Below are positions 44,216-53,097 of a stretch of DNA of 64,000 nucleotides, piece by piece. Source of the DNA: Nitrosomonas ureae (GTDB taxonomy: Bacteria; Pseudomonadota; Gammaproteobacteria; Burkholderiales; Nitrosomonadaceae); assembly GCF_001455205.1 (NCBI RefSeq), contig NZ_CP013341.1:372001-436000 (forward strand), read 5' to 3'. Made by a program: the position numbers and the translations under genes. Positions within the stretch are counted from its first letter, which is position 1. Each line of letters opens with the position of its first letter. Below the pieces are notes generated by a model. That model did not search any database and was not told the DNA's origin. It saw only the letters and a list, made by a program, of their open reading frames with translations.

Positions 44216-45025
44216 TTATTTCTTGATTTTTACATCGTTATCAAAGGGATTGTCCTGAAAAGGATCATAATAAAGGTCCAGAGGCAGTTTGCCATCATGT
44301 ACCAGGAATTCGCGTTGTTGCAGTGATGCTTCACGTACAAACAAGTAGGGATCCAATGCTGCTTCATCCCGAATCTGCATCGGGCCGATCAACCGTGCCC
44401 GCTTGTCAATAGCACCCAAAATAGTCAATGGCGCAGCAAAATACGTACCCACCGCAAGACCCGCGTAAAAAAGCACATTGGTCACAAGCCCTACCGGTAT
44501 ATTGGTCACGTCACGTTCACTACTAGGCCCCAGTAGCGGAACAAATAAATAAGAGCCTGGATTAACTCCCCATACACCTAACGTCTGGCCGAAATCTTCA
44601 TCGTGTTTTTGTAAACCCATGTGGGTTGCCATATCAAACAGTCCAAACATACCAATCGTCGAGTTCACAAGAAAACGCAATGTATCCCCGGCGCCCTGCT
44701 TTATCTTTCCTTGTAAAAAAGAATTGAGAACGACATTCGGATAAGCCAGGTTATCATAGAAATTTCCAATTGATCGTTGTGCGGCAGTAGGCACATAATC
44801 AACATAAACATTTACAATCGGCTCAAAAATCACCCGATCGACACGATCCGTAAAATCATAGGAAGCACGATTAATTTTCTCATGCGGATCAATCGGATCA
44901 ACTTCTTCATCACTACTTTTAGGTGTTGTCGCGCATCCTTGCAAGATTGTCAGGCAGAGAAAAAATATAATAAGAATCAAATAGTGATAGTTAATATTTC
45001 TCAAGATTCCGGAATTCTCACTCAT
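44216..45025 (-). CDS. mlaA: MlaA-family phospholipid transport lipoprotein
   Basis: A 269-residue outer-membrane lipoprotein of the MlaA (VacJ) family, which removes phospholipid from the outer leaflet and passes it to the Mla pathway. A hydrophobic leader ends in the lipobox LQGC (Cys near residue 31), followed by DPHEKINRASYDF, NLAYPNVVLNSFLQGK and PGSYLFVPLLGPSSERD. The gene lies just upstream of squalene-hopene cyclase on the same strand, with a 124-base gap; this arrangement suggests an envelope-lipid role shared with hopanoids. The remaining Mla genes are not in this window. Confidence 0.93.
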   Translation of the reverse strand: MSENSGILRNINYHYLILIIFFLCLTILQGCATTPKSSDEEVDPIDPHEKINRASYDFTDRVDRVIFEPIVNVYVDYVPTAAQRSIGNFYDNLAYPNVVLNSFLQGKIKQGAGDTLRFLVNSTIGMFGLFDMATHMGLQKHDEDFGQTLGVWGVNPGSYLFVPLLGPSSERDVTNIPVGLVTNVLFYAGLAVGTYFAAPLTILGAIDKRARLIGPMQIRDEAALDPYLFVREASLQQREFLVHDGKLPLDLYYDPFQDNPFDNDVKIKK

Positions 45026-45546
45026 TTACTTGTAATACAGCCCATTTTCATGTTTTCTTCAACAAAGCCAATAACATGCAACAGGCTCATCAATCCTTGA
45101 TTCAACAATTATTTAATTTCATCGGATTACCCAGCACATTAACTTTTTGTAGAATACTCAGCGCATCAAGTGCTGTCATATATTCAAATCAACCAAAATT
45201 CAAGAAATCTATCAAATCGATCAATTAAAGCCACAATCCAGGAAAACTGACATGCTATTCAAGAATTATTCGGATGGTAGCAAAACCTCAACTCCCATTT
45301 GCCACACATTCTATCGTATCTCATCAACTTACCTGCACAACGAAAATTTCCTGCTAAAAAGATTCAGCGGAGTATACACTACTAGCTCAGCATCGTGATT
45401 TGTACTCCAGCTAGAAATTCTCAATCCTTCCAAAGTTCACACGATTAAAGTCACTTTTAATTCGCGCCTATAAATTGGAATGTGCTCCACAACAAGATAA
45501 AGTCATAAACATCTTCAAGCAATTTAAAAAGTGCATATAAGAAAAA
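45026..45546. other. Gene-free stretch between exbB and mlaA
   Basis: About 520 bases, AT-rich, with no ORF that I support. It is where an exbD gene might have been expected, but no membrane-anchored ExbD-like reading frame is visible in either strand. Confidence 0.5.
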
Positions 45547-46155
45547 TCACCCTTCTCTCTCGCCATGCACAATTTCTACTAATTTTAACGCTTGCAATTC
45601 CATTTCTATCACAAAATCATCAACCTTTGCTCTGAAGTGGCGATAAAAAATCATGCTGGGAATAGCGACAAGTATGCCAAATGCAGCATTATATAGCGCA
45701 ACGGAGATCCCATAAGCAAGCTGTGCAGGGTTGCTACCGGTAGGAGAGTTTGATCCGAAGATTTCGATCATACCCACCAATGTGCCAAACAAACCCATCA
45801 AAGGGCTCAGTGCAGCAATGGTTCCTAGCGTAGTCAGGTAACGACTTAAATCATGCACAATCACCCGGCCGGATTCTTCAATCGACTCTTTCATTACCTC
45901 GCGCGTACTTTTGACATTTCTAAGACCGACTGCAAGAATTTGCCCCAATGGTGAATGCGTCTGCAGTCGCGCCAGCATTTCAGGGTTAACGCCATTACGC
46001 TTATATTCGCTTAACACCCTGGGTAACAGCTCTTTCGGCGAAACAACACTCAAACGCAATGTCCACATTCGTTCCCCGATAATAGCCAAGGCAACTATGG
46101 AAGCAATGATGATCGGCCAAATCGGCCAACCCGCAGCTTGAATTAAAGATAACAC
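45547..46155 (-). CDS. exbB: MotA/TolQ/ExbB-family proton channel protein
   Basis: A 202-residue protein with three membrane segments (about 8-28, 108-132 and 150-172) and the family motif LGTIAALSPLMGLFGTLVGMIEIF. ExbB/TolQ pairs with ExbD/TolR to use proton motive force for outer-membrane transport. Its usual partner, an ExbD-like gene, is not found beside it, which is unusual. It may work with an ExbD encoded elsewhere, for instance to power the TonB receptor. Confidence 0.88.
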   Translation of the reverse strand: MLSLIQAAGWPIWPIIIASIVALAIIGERMWTLRLSVVSPKELLPRVLSEYKRNGVNPEMLARLQTHSPLGQILAVGLRNVKSTREVMKESIEESGRVIVHDLSRYLTTLGTIAALSPLMGLFGTLVGMIEIFGSNSPTGSNPAQLAYGISVALYNAAFGILVAIPSMIFYRHFRAKVDDFVIEMELQALKLVEIVHGEREG

Positions 46156-46555
46156 GAAACAATCTCCTCACACACTTTATAGATCCAGATATTTTATCCG
46201 GGCATTATTCTGCAACCTGTTATGTTACCCGATTTCCGTATAATATTACCAAGCAGTTAGTTCGGCACGCATCGTATCTGGCTCTTACAATTTTAACACT
46301 CTATTTTCTATTCACAATTTCTGTGGATAAGTCTGTGTGTATATTACAAAAAGGAAAATTAAGTGGCCAAATCCAAACACCTTTTCTAACTTGATTATTT
46401 ATTAACCTTACATCTATTCATTAATAAACATGATGTTAATGTTTATTATGATACAACCAGATCTTAATAATAGCTCTCTTACGAACCCGACAAATCATCT
46501 CAGCGATTGCCCATTATCAAAACGAACGATTACAACCGTTACCCTTCTCAAAAAA
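46156..46555. other. Intergenic region upstream of exbB
   Basis: About 400 bases, AT-rich, with short ORFs that lack start signals. The plus-strand ORF at 46430-46660 mostly overlaps the 3' end of the GNAT gene and I reject it. The stretch should hold the exbB promoter. Confidence 0.45.
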
Positions 46556-46993
46556 TCATCTTATTTCCATCACATGGTGATGCTTCACCCCACCGATTCG
46601 CAGAAAACCCAATCTCTGATAAAGCCGGTAAGCGCTTTGGTTCGCATGCAAAACTCTTAATCGCAGCGGCAAATAACCGGCGCGTGCTCTGGTAATTAAT
46701 CGCCCAATCACTTCAGTGCCGATGCCTTGATTTTGATAACGAGGATCAATTTGAATTTCATCCAGCCAAAAATGATCCACATGCGCAACTACGATCAACA
46801 TACCGACAGGCTTGTCATTCTGTAAAAGAATTTCGATTTGCTTCGATTCCCATGCATTCTTGAACAAACCTAATTCCTCATCACTATCCCAATAACCGAA
46901 CTCTTGTGTTATTAGGTCACGGTACACGGTATGATGCAATTCAAGCAACCATTGATAGTCTGAATCCCGAGCGTACCGTATCCGGACAGTCAT
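46556..46993 (-). CDS. GNAT-family N-acetyltransferase
   Basis: A 145-residue GNAT enzyme. The core motif A reads DEIQIDPRYQNQGIGTEVIGRLI, where the Q/RxxGxG/A pyrophosphate-binding loop is QNQGIG, and the C-terminal ANQSAYRLYQRLGF is motif B. It transfers an acetyl group from acetyl-CoA to an unknown amine. The start gives MTVRIRYARDSDY, typical of the family. It is monocistronic, with no nearby partner. Confidence 0.88.
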   Translation of the reverse strand: MTVRIRYARDSDYQWLLELHHTVYRDLITQEFGYWDSDEELGLFKNAWESKQIEILLQNDKPVGMLIVVAHVDHFWLDEIQIDPRYQNQGIGTEVIGRLITRARAGYLPLRLRVLHANQSAYRLYQRLGFLRIGGVKHHHVMEIR

Positions 46994-47217
46994 TGAAAAT
47001 TTACAGGTATTAGAAGAACGGTTTCAACTGGCAGGCATGCGGAATCTCGTCACGATGATCCGGGTTCATGCTCACAGTACCGGCATCATAACGCCAACAC
47101 GATACCGCATGCGGCATGTTATACAGAATTACATCAACTTGTCCGTATTTCAAACCAAGCAACCCGAGTCCTCCTCGCTTACTATTCAGCATCATTTGAC
47201 ACGTAACTGCCTAATGC

Positions 47218-48082
47218 TCAACGAGCTCTTAGAATAATTAGAAAACACAACCTATGCTTCAAGTAATTGATAATTCTCTGATAACCTGAAATAGGTGGGA
47301 CAAATTGATCGACTGAACGTCGATAGATATGCTCTTTCAGACTAAAGGATGCCGGATCTTCGATAATTCGGGGTCCGCGTTCAATAGCAACAAAGTCCCG
47401 ATATATGGGAATGTCGTTGATGATATTGGTCCATGACCCGACAGATTCAGTCAGTTCAATAATCAGTTGCGTGAGCGGCTTCCTTCCCGACCATTCAGGA
47501 AGAGCAATGAAATCGCGCCAATGCCCCCAATCTTCGATAATACACACAAACAAACTACCCGGCGGCATGAGTGGAAACAAAGCTTCAAAACTAGCGAGAG
47601 TAGGTTCGTATAAATACGAGGCGTCATCAATGATCAGATTCGGTGGAACATCAAACATGGTTCTCATAAAATGCGAAAGTTTTGATTTGTCTGCTTGATC
47701 AGTTTTCCAGACAGTTTGAATCCGATCCGATAAGCCGCGTGACGTCAGGTATTTCTGGAAATATGAACTATCCATGCGATCCGCCAAGTCCACATGCAAC
47801 ATGTTTCTGAGGTTTGAATAGCTCATGCCAAAATACAATACTGCCGCCATCAAAAATACCTAACTCAAAGATATTCTTTGGCTGGAAATCGCAGCGGCGC
47901 CGGAAATAATGCGCATACTGCTCAATTAAGGGTTGAATCTTATAAAAAATGAAATGCTTGTCCCCACTCCATTTTCCGGTCTTTTGGCGCATTGCCCGAA
48001 ACACGAGATCATCAAGAAGCAAACAATCATCCGCTTTCCAGATCAAGCGATCAAACATGTTTTGTTGTGGAATCTGCAGCAT
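47218..48082 (-). pseudogene. SAM-dependent methyltransferase (CmcI-like), frameshifted
   Basis: The first part (from MLQIPQQNMFDRL at 48082) contains the SAM-binding motif IFELGIFDGGSIVFW. It runs to FKPQKHVA and then into a false tail that stops at 47768. The second frame takes over at HVDLADRMDSSYFQKY and carries NLIIDDASY and IIEDWGHWRDF, expected of CmcI-like methyltransferases associated with sugar or antibiotic modification. One extra base near 47794 explains the change of frame; removing it would join the two into one protein of about 287 residues. It may be a pseudogene or an assembly error. I cannot tell its substrate. Confidence 0.8.
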
Positions 48083-48294
48083 CTCAATCCCATTTTTTAT
48101 TCGTGTTAGGAAAAAACTACTTCGATTAGATTAAAGAAACTTTAACATAATCCTGAAAAACTTCCGGGCTTCGGTTGATATTGAGTCATCACGGACCTCC
48201 TCTTAATTTACCATTTTTCTGATGATTCCTTGTATGTTATAGTGAAAATGGCATCAAATTGCACTACTCCTATCAATACTTGGGGAGAATCAAA

Positions 48295-49005
48295 ATGAAA
48301 AAAAGCAAGCCTGAATTACGCGGTACAATCGTGGATACGGCCGTTGCCCTCGCAGAAAGTTCATCCTGGGAAGCAGTGCGCTTGTTTGATGTGGCTGCTG
48401 AATTAAATATTTCTCTGGATGATATTCGTCTTTATTTCCGCGAAAAAGAAGATTTGATTGACGCTTGGTTTGACCAGGCCGATGGTCAAATGCTCAGATC
48501 AGCAGAAACCGTGGAATTTTTGTCGTTATCGCCACGCGAACGCTTGCAGCATCTTATTATGGCTTGGCTGGATGCATTAGTTGCACACCGCAAGATTACG
48601 CGACAAATGATCGGCACCAAACTGGAACCCGGTCATTTACATATTCAGATTCCCGCCATCATGCGCATCAGCCGCACAGTACAATGGATGCGTGAAGCCG
48701 CACAACGCGACGCCACTTTTCTGCGGCGCGCATTGGAAGAAACCGCGCTTACTACAATTTATTTAGCGACATTTACTTACTGGATGCAGGATTCATCAGA
48801 AAATTCACAGCGTACGCGCGATTTCCTGGAGCACAAGCTGCGCGTGGCTGAATCGCTGGATCATAGGATTTATGGTATTCCGTGCAAAGAAACCGCAGCC
48901 GATTATGCTGAGCAATCTGTATCTGCATCCGAAACTTCTCCCGAACCCCAGTCTTCTCCACTGACAGAACCGATTGCTTCAGAAATTCATGCCAAGTCCG
49001 GCTGA
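48295..49005 (+). CDS. TetR-family transcriptional regulator
   Basis: A 236-residue regulator with an N-terminal helix-turn-helix (about residues 5-52; VDTAVALAESSSWEAVRLFDVAAELNI...) and a helical ligand-binding body. GGGGAG precedes ATG 48295. The C-terminal 30 residues are low-complexity and acidic, perhaps a loose tail. The gene is followed after 12 bases by the YdjM-like membrane gene and may control it; the ligand is unknown. Confidence 0.85.
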   Translation: MKKSKPELRGTIVDTAVALAESSSWEAVRLFDVAAELNISLDDIRLYFREKEDLIDAWFDQADGQMLRSAETVEFLSLSPRERLQHLIMAWLDALVAHRKITRQMIGTKLEPGHLHIQIPAIMRISRTVQWMREAAQRDATFLRRALEETALTTIYLATFTYWMQDSSENSQRTRDFLEHKLRVAESLDHRIYGIPCKETAADYAEQSVSASETSPEPQSSPLTEPIASEIHAKSG

Positions 49006-49017
49006 TAATAAAAAATC

Positions 49018-50076
49018 ATGGATCCGCTCACGCATGCCTTAAGCGGTGCCCTGCTGGCACGGGCTGTAGCACAATCACCGCCGCCATCACGACCGAAAGA
49101 CATTACCGTATTACCATTGCACATACAAATTGCAGCGGGCTTTACCGCAGCCGCGTTCCCGGATGTAGATTTTGCGCTCCGCCTGATCGACACGCTCACC
49201 TACCTGAATTGGCACCAGGGCCCAACGCACTCGCTGATTTTATTACCGTTGTGGGCATGGCTCTTGTCCAGGCTGTTTGCCTGGTTGACTCAAAGACACG
49301 GTGCCTGGAAATTGTTTTTTCCTCCCATATGCCTCGGTATTGCCATTCATATCGCGGGAGACTTTATCACTTCGTATGGGTTGATGTTGTTCGCGCCCTT
49401 TTCAACCGAACGTTTTTCTCTACCGCTGGTATTTGTCATCGACCCTTGGTTCAGTCTGATCATCATTGTCGGCCTGATCATTTCGTGGCGCTATCCGCGA
49501 CAACGAATCGCGGCTATGGCGGCTTTAGCTTGTTTATGCGGATATGTGATTATTTTATGGACTTTGTACCAGCAAGCCATCGAAATCGGCGTCCGTTATA
49601 CCGATTCCCAAGCTATTTCACAAGCGCATATCACCGCATTACCACAACCGCTGTCACCGTTCCACTGGAAAATCATCATCCGGCACAATGAAACCTATCA
49701 TCTTGCCGATATGAATTTACAGCAATCCTTAGGACAACACCGGACAACCTCGCTCCTGTCAAAGATGGCGTCTGCATATCGCCCCATTTCGGAAAATAAT
49801 TGGCATGTCCAGCAACAATTCGGGGATGACTTCACACAGAGAACACTCGTCCGTGAAGCATGGCTCAGTCCCGTTTTTGAGCCTTTCCGCACCTTTGCCC
49901 AATTCCCGGTACTGGAACGAATTGATACTCTTGATTCAGATTTGTGCATCTGGTTCTACGATCTGCGTTTCCAATTCTCGGAATTGCCACCCTCTTTTCG
50001 TTACGGTGCATGCCGAAAAGGTAAACTTTCTGATTGGAAAATTGTTCGGCGGCACGGATTATTTTATATTGACTGA
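49018..50076 (+). CDS. YdjM-like membrane-bound metal-dependent hydrolase
   Basis: A 352-residue protein of the YdjM/DUF457 family (membrane-bound metal-dependent hydrolases). The metal-ligand pattern is visible as MDPLTHALSGA, AFPDVDFAL, WHQGPTHSLI and HIAGDFITSYG. Four or five membrane segments fill the first 180 residues, after which the C-terminal domain is soluble. The start codon follows the TetR gene stop by 12 bases, so they form an operon. Substrate is unknown. Confidence 0.82.
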   Translation: MDPLTHALSGALLARAVAQSPPPSRPKDITVLPLHIQIAAGFTAAAFPDVDFALRLIDTLTYLNWHQGPTHSLILLPLWAWLLSRLFAWLTQRHGAWKLFFPPICLGIAIHIAGDFITSYGLMLFAPFSTERFSLPLVFVIDPWFSLIIIVGLIISWRYPRQRIAAMAALACLCGYVIILWTLYQQAIEIGVRYTDSQAISQAHITALPQPLSPFHWKIIIRHNETYHLADMNLQQSLGQHRTTSLLSKMASAYRPISENNWHVQQQFGDDFTQRTLVREAWLSPVFEPFRTFAQFPVLERIDTLDSDLCIWFYDLRFQFSELPPSFRYGACRKGKLSDWKIVRRHGLFYID

Positions 50077-50245
50077 TCTGTTATGTCCTCCGAGGCCAGT
50101 AATCACTCGAACTTGATCCAGTTATCACCCAACCATCAATGAAAAATTTATAATGATTGGAATTACAGACAAGAATTATCAGGATAATATTTATATCAAT
50201 AGCTTAAATACATCTAACCATACTTTATGAAACGCACGTAATGCC

Positions 50246-50677
50246 ATGAACTCGTTTGCCGATAAAACAGAGAATCCAACGACTGACGAATATCTGAAAG
50301 TTAGTCTGAATGAGGTTTTGGATAGATTAAATAAAAACCCAAACGCCTTACAAAGTGAGGAAGCATTCGTCCATGCTGTCATCACTGTGCGCAATGCAAT
50401 GATTAACGAGAAACTGACCAAGTGGTTGATTGGCTTAACTGCGATAGTTGCAATCGCTACCGCGCTATTAGTGATTGTCCCATTCTTCACTCCTTCATTT
50501 GAAGCCAAAAAATTAGAGACTGAACTGATTGCAACTAAAACTGCATACAATGACTTAAAGATTGAATTAGTGACGTTAAAAAATCAATTGCGTGAGTCAC
50601 AACAAACCATGTTGATCCTGAAGAATCAGATTGAGAAACATCATCGTGATAATAGTCAGAAGAATCAGGAAGAATAA
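50246..50677 (+). CDS. Single-pass membrane coiled-coil protein, function unknown
   Basis: A 143-residue protein with one hydrophobic segment (about 60-83) between a polar N-terminus and a C-terminal coiled coil of about 50 residues rich in Lys, Glu, Leu and Gln. I recognise no family. It precedes the receiver-domain pseudogene by about 108 bases on the same strand and might once have been in its operon. Cytoplasmic or periplasmic orientation cannot be stated. Confidence 0.55.
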   Translation: MNSFADKTENPTTDEYLKVSLNEVLDRLNKNPNALQSEEAFVHAVITVRNAMINEKLTKWLIGLTAIVAIATALLVIVPFFTPSFEAKKLETELIATKTAYNDLKIELVTLKNQLRESQQTMLILKNQIEKHHRDNSQKNQEE

Positions 50678-50784
50678 ATACAGCATCATTCATCACGAGC
50701 ACATGAACCATGTTTCCTGCCAGCAAAACTGCAAGATCCAGTCTGAATTACTACAACTTAATTATGTTTATGTGACAACACATT

Positions 50785-51371
50785 ATGAATACAGATAAAT
50801 TTAGAGAATCGGCACAAGGCTTTGCAAAAAGTCCATTAGGAATAATTGCGCTTTTTATAGTGCTTGTGTACGGATTTGCGTCACTTGTTGTAGGTTTAGG
50901 GCAAGGCATCTCAGAGCACATCACACCCCTGGTCTACTTCATGGTTTTCTTCCCCGTAATAGTATTTTGCGGATTTCCTTGGCTTGTTGCCAATCATCAC
51001 AATAAACTTCATGGACCCTCTGACTTTAAAAATGAAGATAATTTCATGAAATCCCAAATGACATCCGTTGCATCCCTCGTCACTGCAACTGCCAAACATT
51101 CTGGGCATGATGGTGAATTACCTGAATCCCAACTTCGGGAAATTGTGAGCATTGTTTCTAATGCGAGTAAAAGTCAAATATCAAGCGAACGGAGAAACCG
51201 GGTTTTATGGATTGATGACCGCCCAGAGAATATCGTTCATGAGGTCCAAGCCTTCCAAGCACAAGGTGTTGAATTCTCTCTGGCACTCTCCCACCAATGA
51301 AGCCCTTGATATTCTTAAGACCAACAAGTTCGCCGTTATAATTTCCGATATGATGGGACGCAAAGAAGGGC
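50785..51371 (+). pseudogene. Two-helix membrane protein with receiver-like domain, frameshifted
   Basis: The first frame has two membrane segments near residues 17-40 and 48-68, a soluble linker and RVLWIDDRPENIVHEVQAF, the start of a response-regulator receiver fold. It is cut short by a stop after FSLALSHQ. An extra C near 51290 (CTCTCCC) explains this; a shifted frame carries on with TNEALDILKTNKFAVIISDM, the middle of the receiver domain with the expected Asp. The coding sequence breaks off about 51371, where it joins unrelated C-terminal coding sequence. The intact gene would link membrane sensing to signalling, but it is broken. Confidence 0.75.
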
Positions 51372-51472
51372 TCAGTAAGAATACTTGCACCAGATTTCAA
51401 TAATGATTTGACTCAATCATTGAATGAGCAATTATTGGAATTCTGGTACCGTAAGAATTGCCAAGTTTCCTG
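51371..51472 (+). pseudogene. Short C-terminal remnant of an unidentified gene
   Basis: From about 51371 a frame encodes GSVRILAPDFNNDLTQSLNE with a plausible C-terminal ending NCQVS and stop at 51472, all without a start. It fits the tail end of some other gene joined to the receiver pseudogene by a deletion. I do not recognise the family. Confidence 0.4.
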
Positions 51473-51540
51473 ACTCTCAGAGCGATAGACCGTCAATAGT
51501 GTCATTCCCTGGATCTGTCGGTTATTTGGCAATATCTATC

Positions 51541-51559
51541 GGTGAGGTTTCACCTCGCC
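51541..51559 (+). ncRNA. Hairpin in the IS110 leader, candidate bridge RNA part
   Basis: GGTGAGGTTTCACCTCGCC folds into an 8-bp stem (one G-U pair) with a 3-base loop. It sits about 115 bases before the transposase start. In IS110 elements a structured RNA made from the left end guides recombination; whether this hairpin belongs to one is inference. Confidence 0.35.
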
Positions 51560-51671
51560 ATTGTCTGTGACCCAAGAAGGGCCTGATCGCTTATCTCATT
51601 ACTGTCTTGTCCCGGCAATCGGTTTCGGTGAATCCCTATCAATAACATCATTCAAAAATAGGGAGCTGAGA

Positions 51672-52745
51672 ATGGATGACAATCATCATGGCATAGTTGG
51701 AGGAGTTGATACCCACAAAGACATACATTTCGCAGCCGTAGTCGATACTTACGATCGAGTGCTTGCCAGTAATTCTTTCCCCACAACACGGCAAGGATAC
51801 AAATCAATGCTGATGAATTGGATGCAATCTTTTGGTGAGGTCAAGCGCATTGGAATAGAATGCACTGGGACTTATGGTGCGGGTTTGCTAAGGTATCTGC
51901 AGCAGTTTGACGTCGAAATTTTAGAAGTTACCTCACCTGATAAAATGGATCGACGCAGACGCGGCAAGAACGATACAATCGATGCGGAAAATGCGGCCCA
52001 TGCTGCATTTGCTGGAATACGAACCGTCACACCTAAAACACGAGATGGCATGGTGGAGTCGTTACGAGTTCTAAAGGTATGTAGGAAGACTGCCATTGCA
52101 GCTAGACGTATCGCACTCCAAATGATCCAAATGAATATTATTTCCGCACCAGAGTCGATTCGGGAACCGCTCCGTGCACTGACTCGCATGCAATTAATCC
52201 GTACTCTTGTCACTTGGCGGCCAGATCTGGGCGGGTATCGTAATATATCAACTGCATACAAAATCGCATTGAAATCTCTTGCACGGCGATATCTGGAATT
52301 GCATGATGAGATTGCGGATCGGGATGTCATGATCTCAGCCATAGTTGATGAACTTGCTCCCGATCTGATTGCAGGTAAAGCCATTGGTTATGAGTCTGCT
52401 GCACAATTACTCATTACCGCGGGAGACAATCCGGATCGATTAAAATCCGAAGCTAGCTTTGCCGCATTATGCGGTGTAAATCCAATTCCTGCTTCCTCGG
52501 GCAAGGTCAATAGACACAGATTGAATCGCGGCGGTGACAGAGCCGCTAATAGTGCACTGCATATTATCGCTATTGGACGACTGAGGACGGACAATAAAAC
52601 TAAAGAGTACGTTGATAAAAGTTTGACACAAGGGCATACGAAACTTGAGGCGCTGCGGTGCCTTAAACGCTATATTGCGCGAGAAGTTTATTACATTCTG
52701 AAAAAACGCAACAATCTTATCAATAGTATCCAAATTGCTGCTTGA
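51672..52745 (+). CDS. IS110-family DEDD transposase
   Basis: A 357-residue recombinase with an N-terminal RuvC-like DEDD domain (GVDTHKDIHFAAVVD, IGIECTGTYG, RRRGKNDTIDAENAA) and a C-terminal Transposase_20 domain (EASFAALCGVNPIPASSGK, RGGDRAANSALH). The active serine of the family is in the latter region. GGGAG precedes ATG 51672 at about seven bases; the frame extends upstream to 51561 without a ribosome binding site, into the noncoding leader. Confidence 0.93.
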   Translation: MDDNHHGIVGGVDTHKDIHFAAVVDTYDRVLASNSFPTTRQGYKSMLMNWMQSFGEVKRIGIECTGTYGAGLLRYLQQFDVEILEVTSPDKMDRRRRGKNDTIDAENAAHAAFAGIRTVTPKTRDGMVESLRVLKVCRKTAIAARRIALQMIQMNIISAPESIREPLRALTRMQLIRTLVTWRPDLGGYRNISTAYKIALKSLARRYLELHDEIADRDVMISAIVDELAPDLIAGKAIGYESAAQLLITAGDNPDRLKSEASFAALCGVNPIPASSGKVNRHRLNRGGDRAANSALHIIAIGRLRTDNKTKEYVDKSLTQGHTKLEALRCLKRYIAREVYYILKKRNNLINSIQIAA

Positions 52746-52761
52746 CATTTAGAAGGGCATC

Positions 52762-53087
52762 CGCGGATCGCAGTATTCCAGCGGGGAGTACTGAAGGCTT
52801 CTGGAGGAAATACTTGGCTTTATCGGCAGCATGAGCCGCACCGGTAATTGTTTCGATAATGCTGTGGCTGAAAGTATCGAAGGCAACCTTAAACGGGAGC
52901 GAATCCACTGGCGGCACTACCATACCCGTCATGCAGCACAGCAAGATGTGCTGCAGTATATTTCCATGCTTTATAACAGTCATCGGTTGCATTCATACTT
53001 GGGCTACAAAAGCCCGAATCAATATGAAACGGAAACAGAAATATTGAGAAAAATCGCTTAACTGGGTTGTCCGCTTTTTACTTGACC
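52762..53087 (+). pseudogene. IS3-family transposase C-terminal remnant and right end
   Basis: The frame carries GSQYSSGEY, a TGA at 52792-52794 in place of a sense codon, then RLLEEILGFIGSMSRTGNC and FDNAVAESIEGNLKRE, matching the last part of an IS3 OrfB integrase domain with the final catalytic Glu. It ends with SHRLHSYLGYKSPNQY at 53061. The following TGTCCGCTTTTTACTTGACC looks like the inverted-repeat end of the element. The 5' part is absent where the IS110 element ends. Confidence 0.82.
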
Positions 53088-53097
53088 AGATTGTGTT

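Larger units (their letters stand above)
51480..52761 (+). mobile_element. IS110-family insertion sequence
   Basis: A complete DEDD transposase gene is preceded by about 190 bases of noncoding leader. IS110 elements lack terminal inverted repeats, so the ends cannot be read by eye; I place the left end between 51473 and 51540 and the right end at or just before 52762, where IS3-type sequence begins. The 5' noncoding region contains a strong hairpin and is the expected place for a bridge RNA in the IS110 subgroup. Only one copy is visible in this window. Confidence 0.7.

Noticed and set aside
46430..46660. Plus-strand ORF starting MMLMFIMIQ
   Set aside because: It has no ribosome binding site, is AT-biased and overlaps the GNAT gene on the opposite strand.
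47010..47195. 61-codon minus-strand ORF ending in CQLKPFF
   Set aside because: The residue composition is plausible, but the start has no Shine-Dalgarno and I recognise no homologue; it lies in a short gap between the GNAT gene and the broken methyltransferase. It is too weak to annotate.
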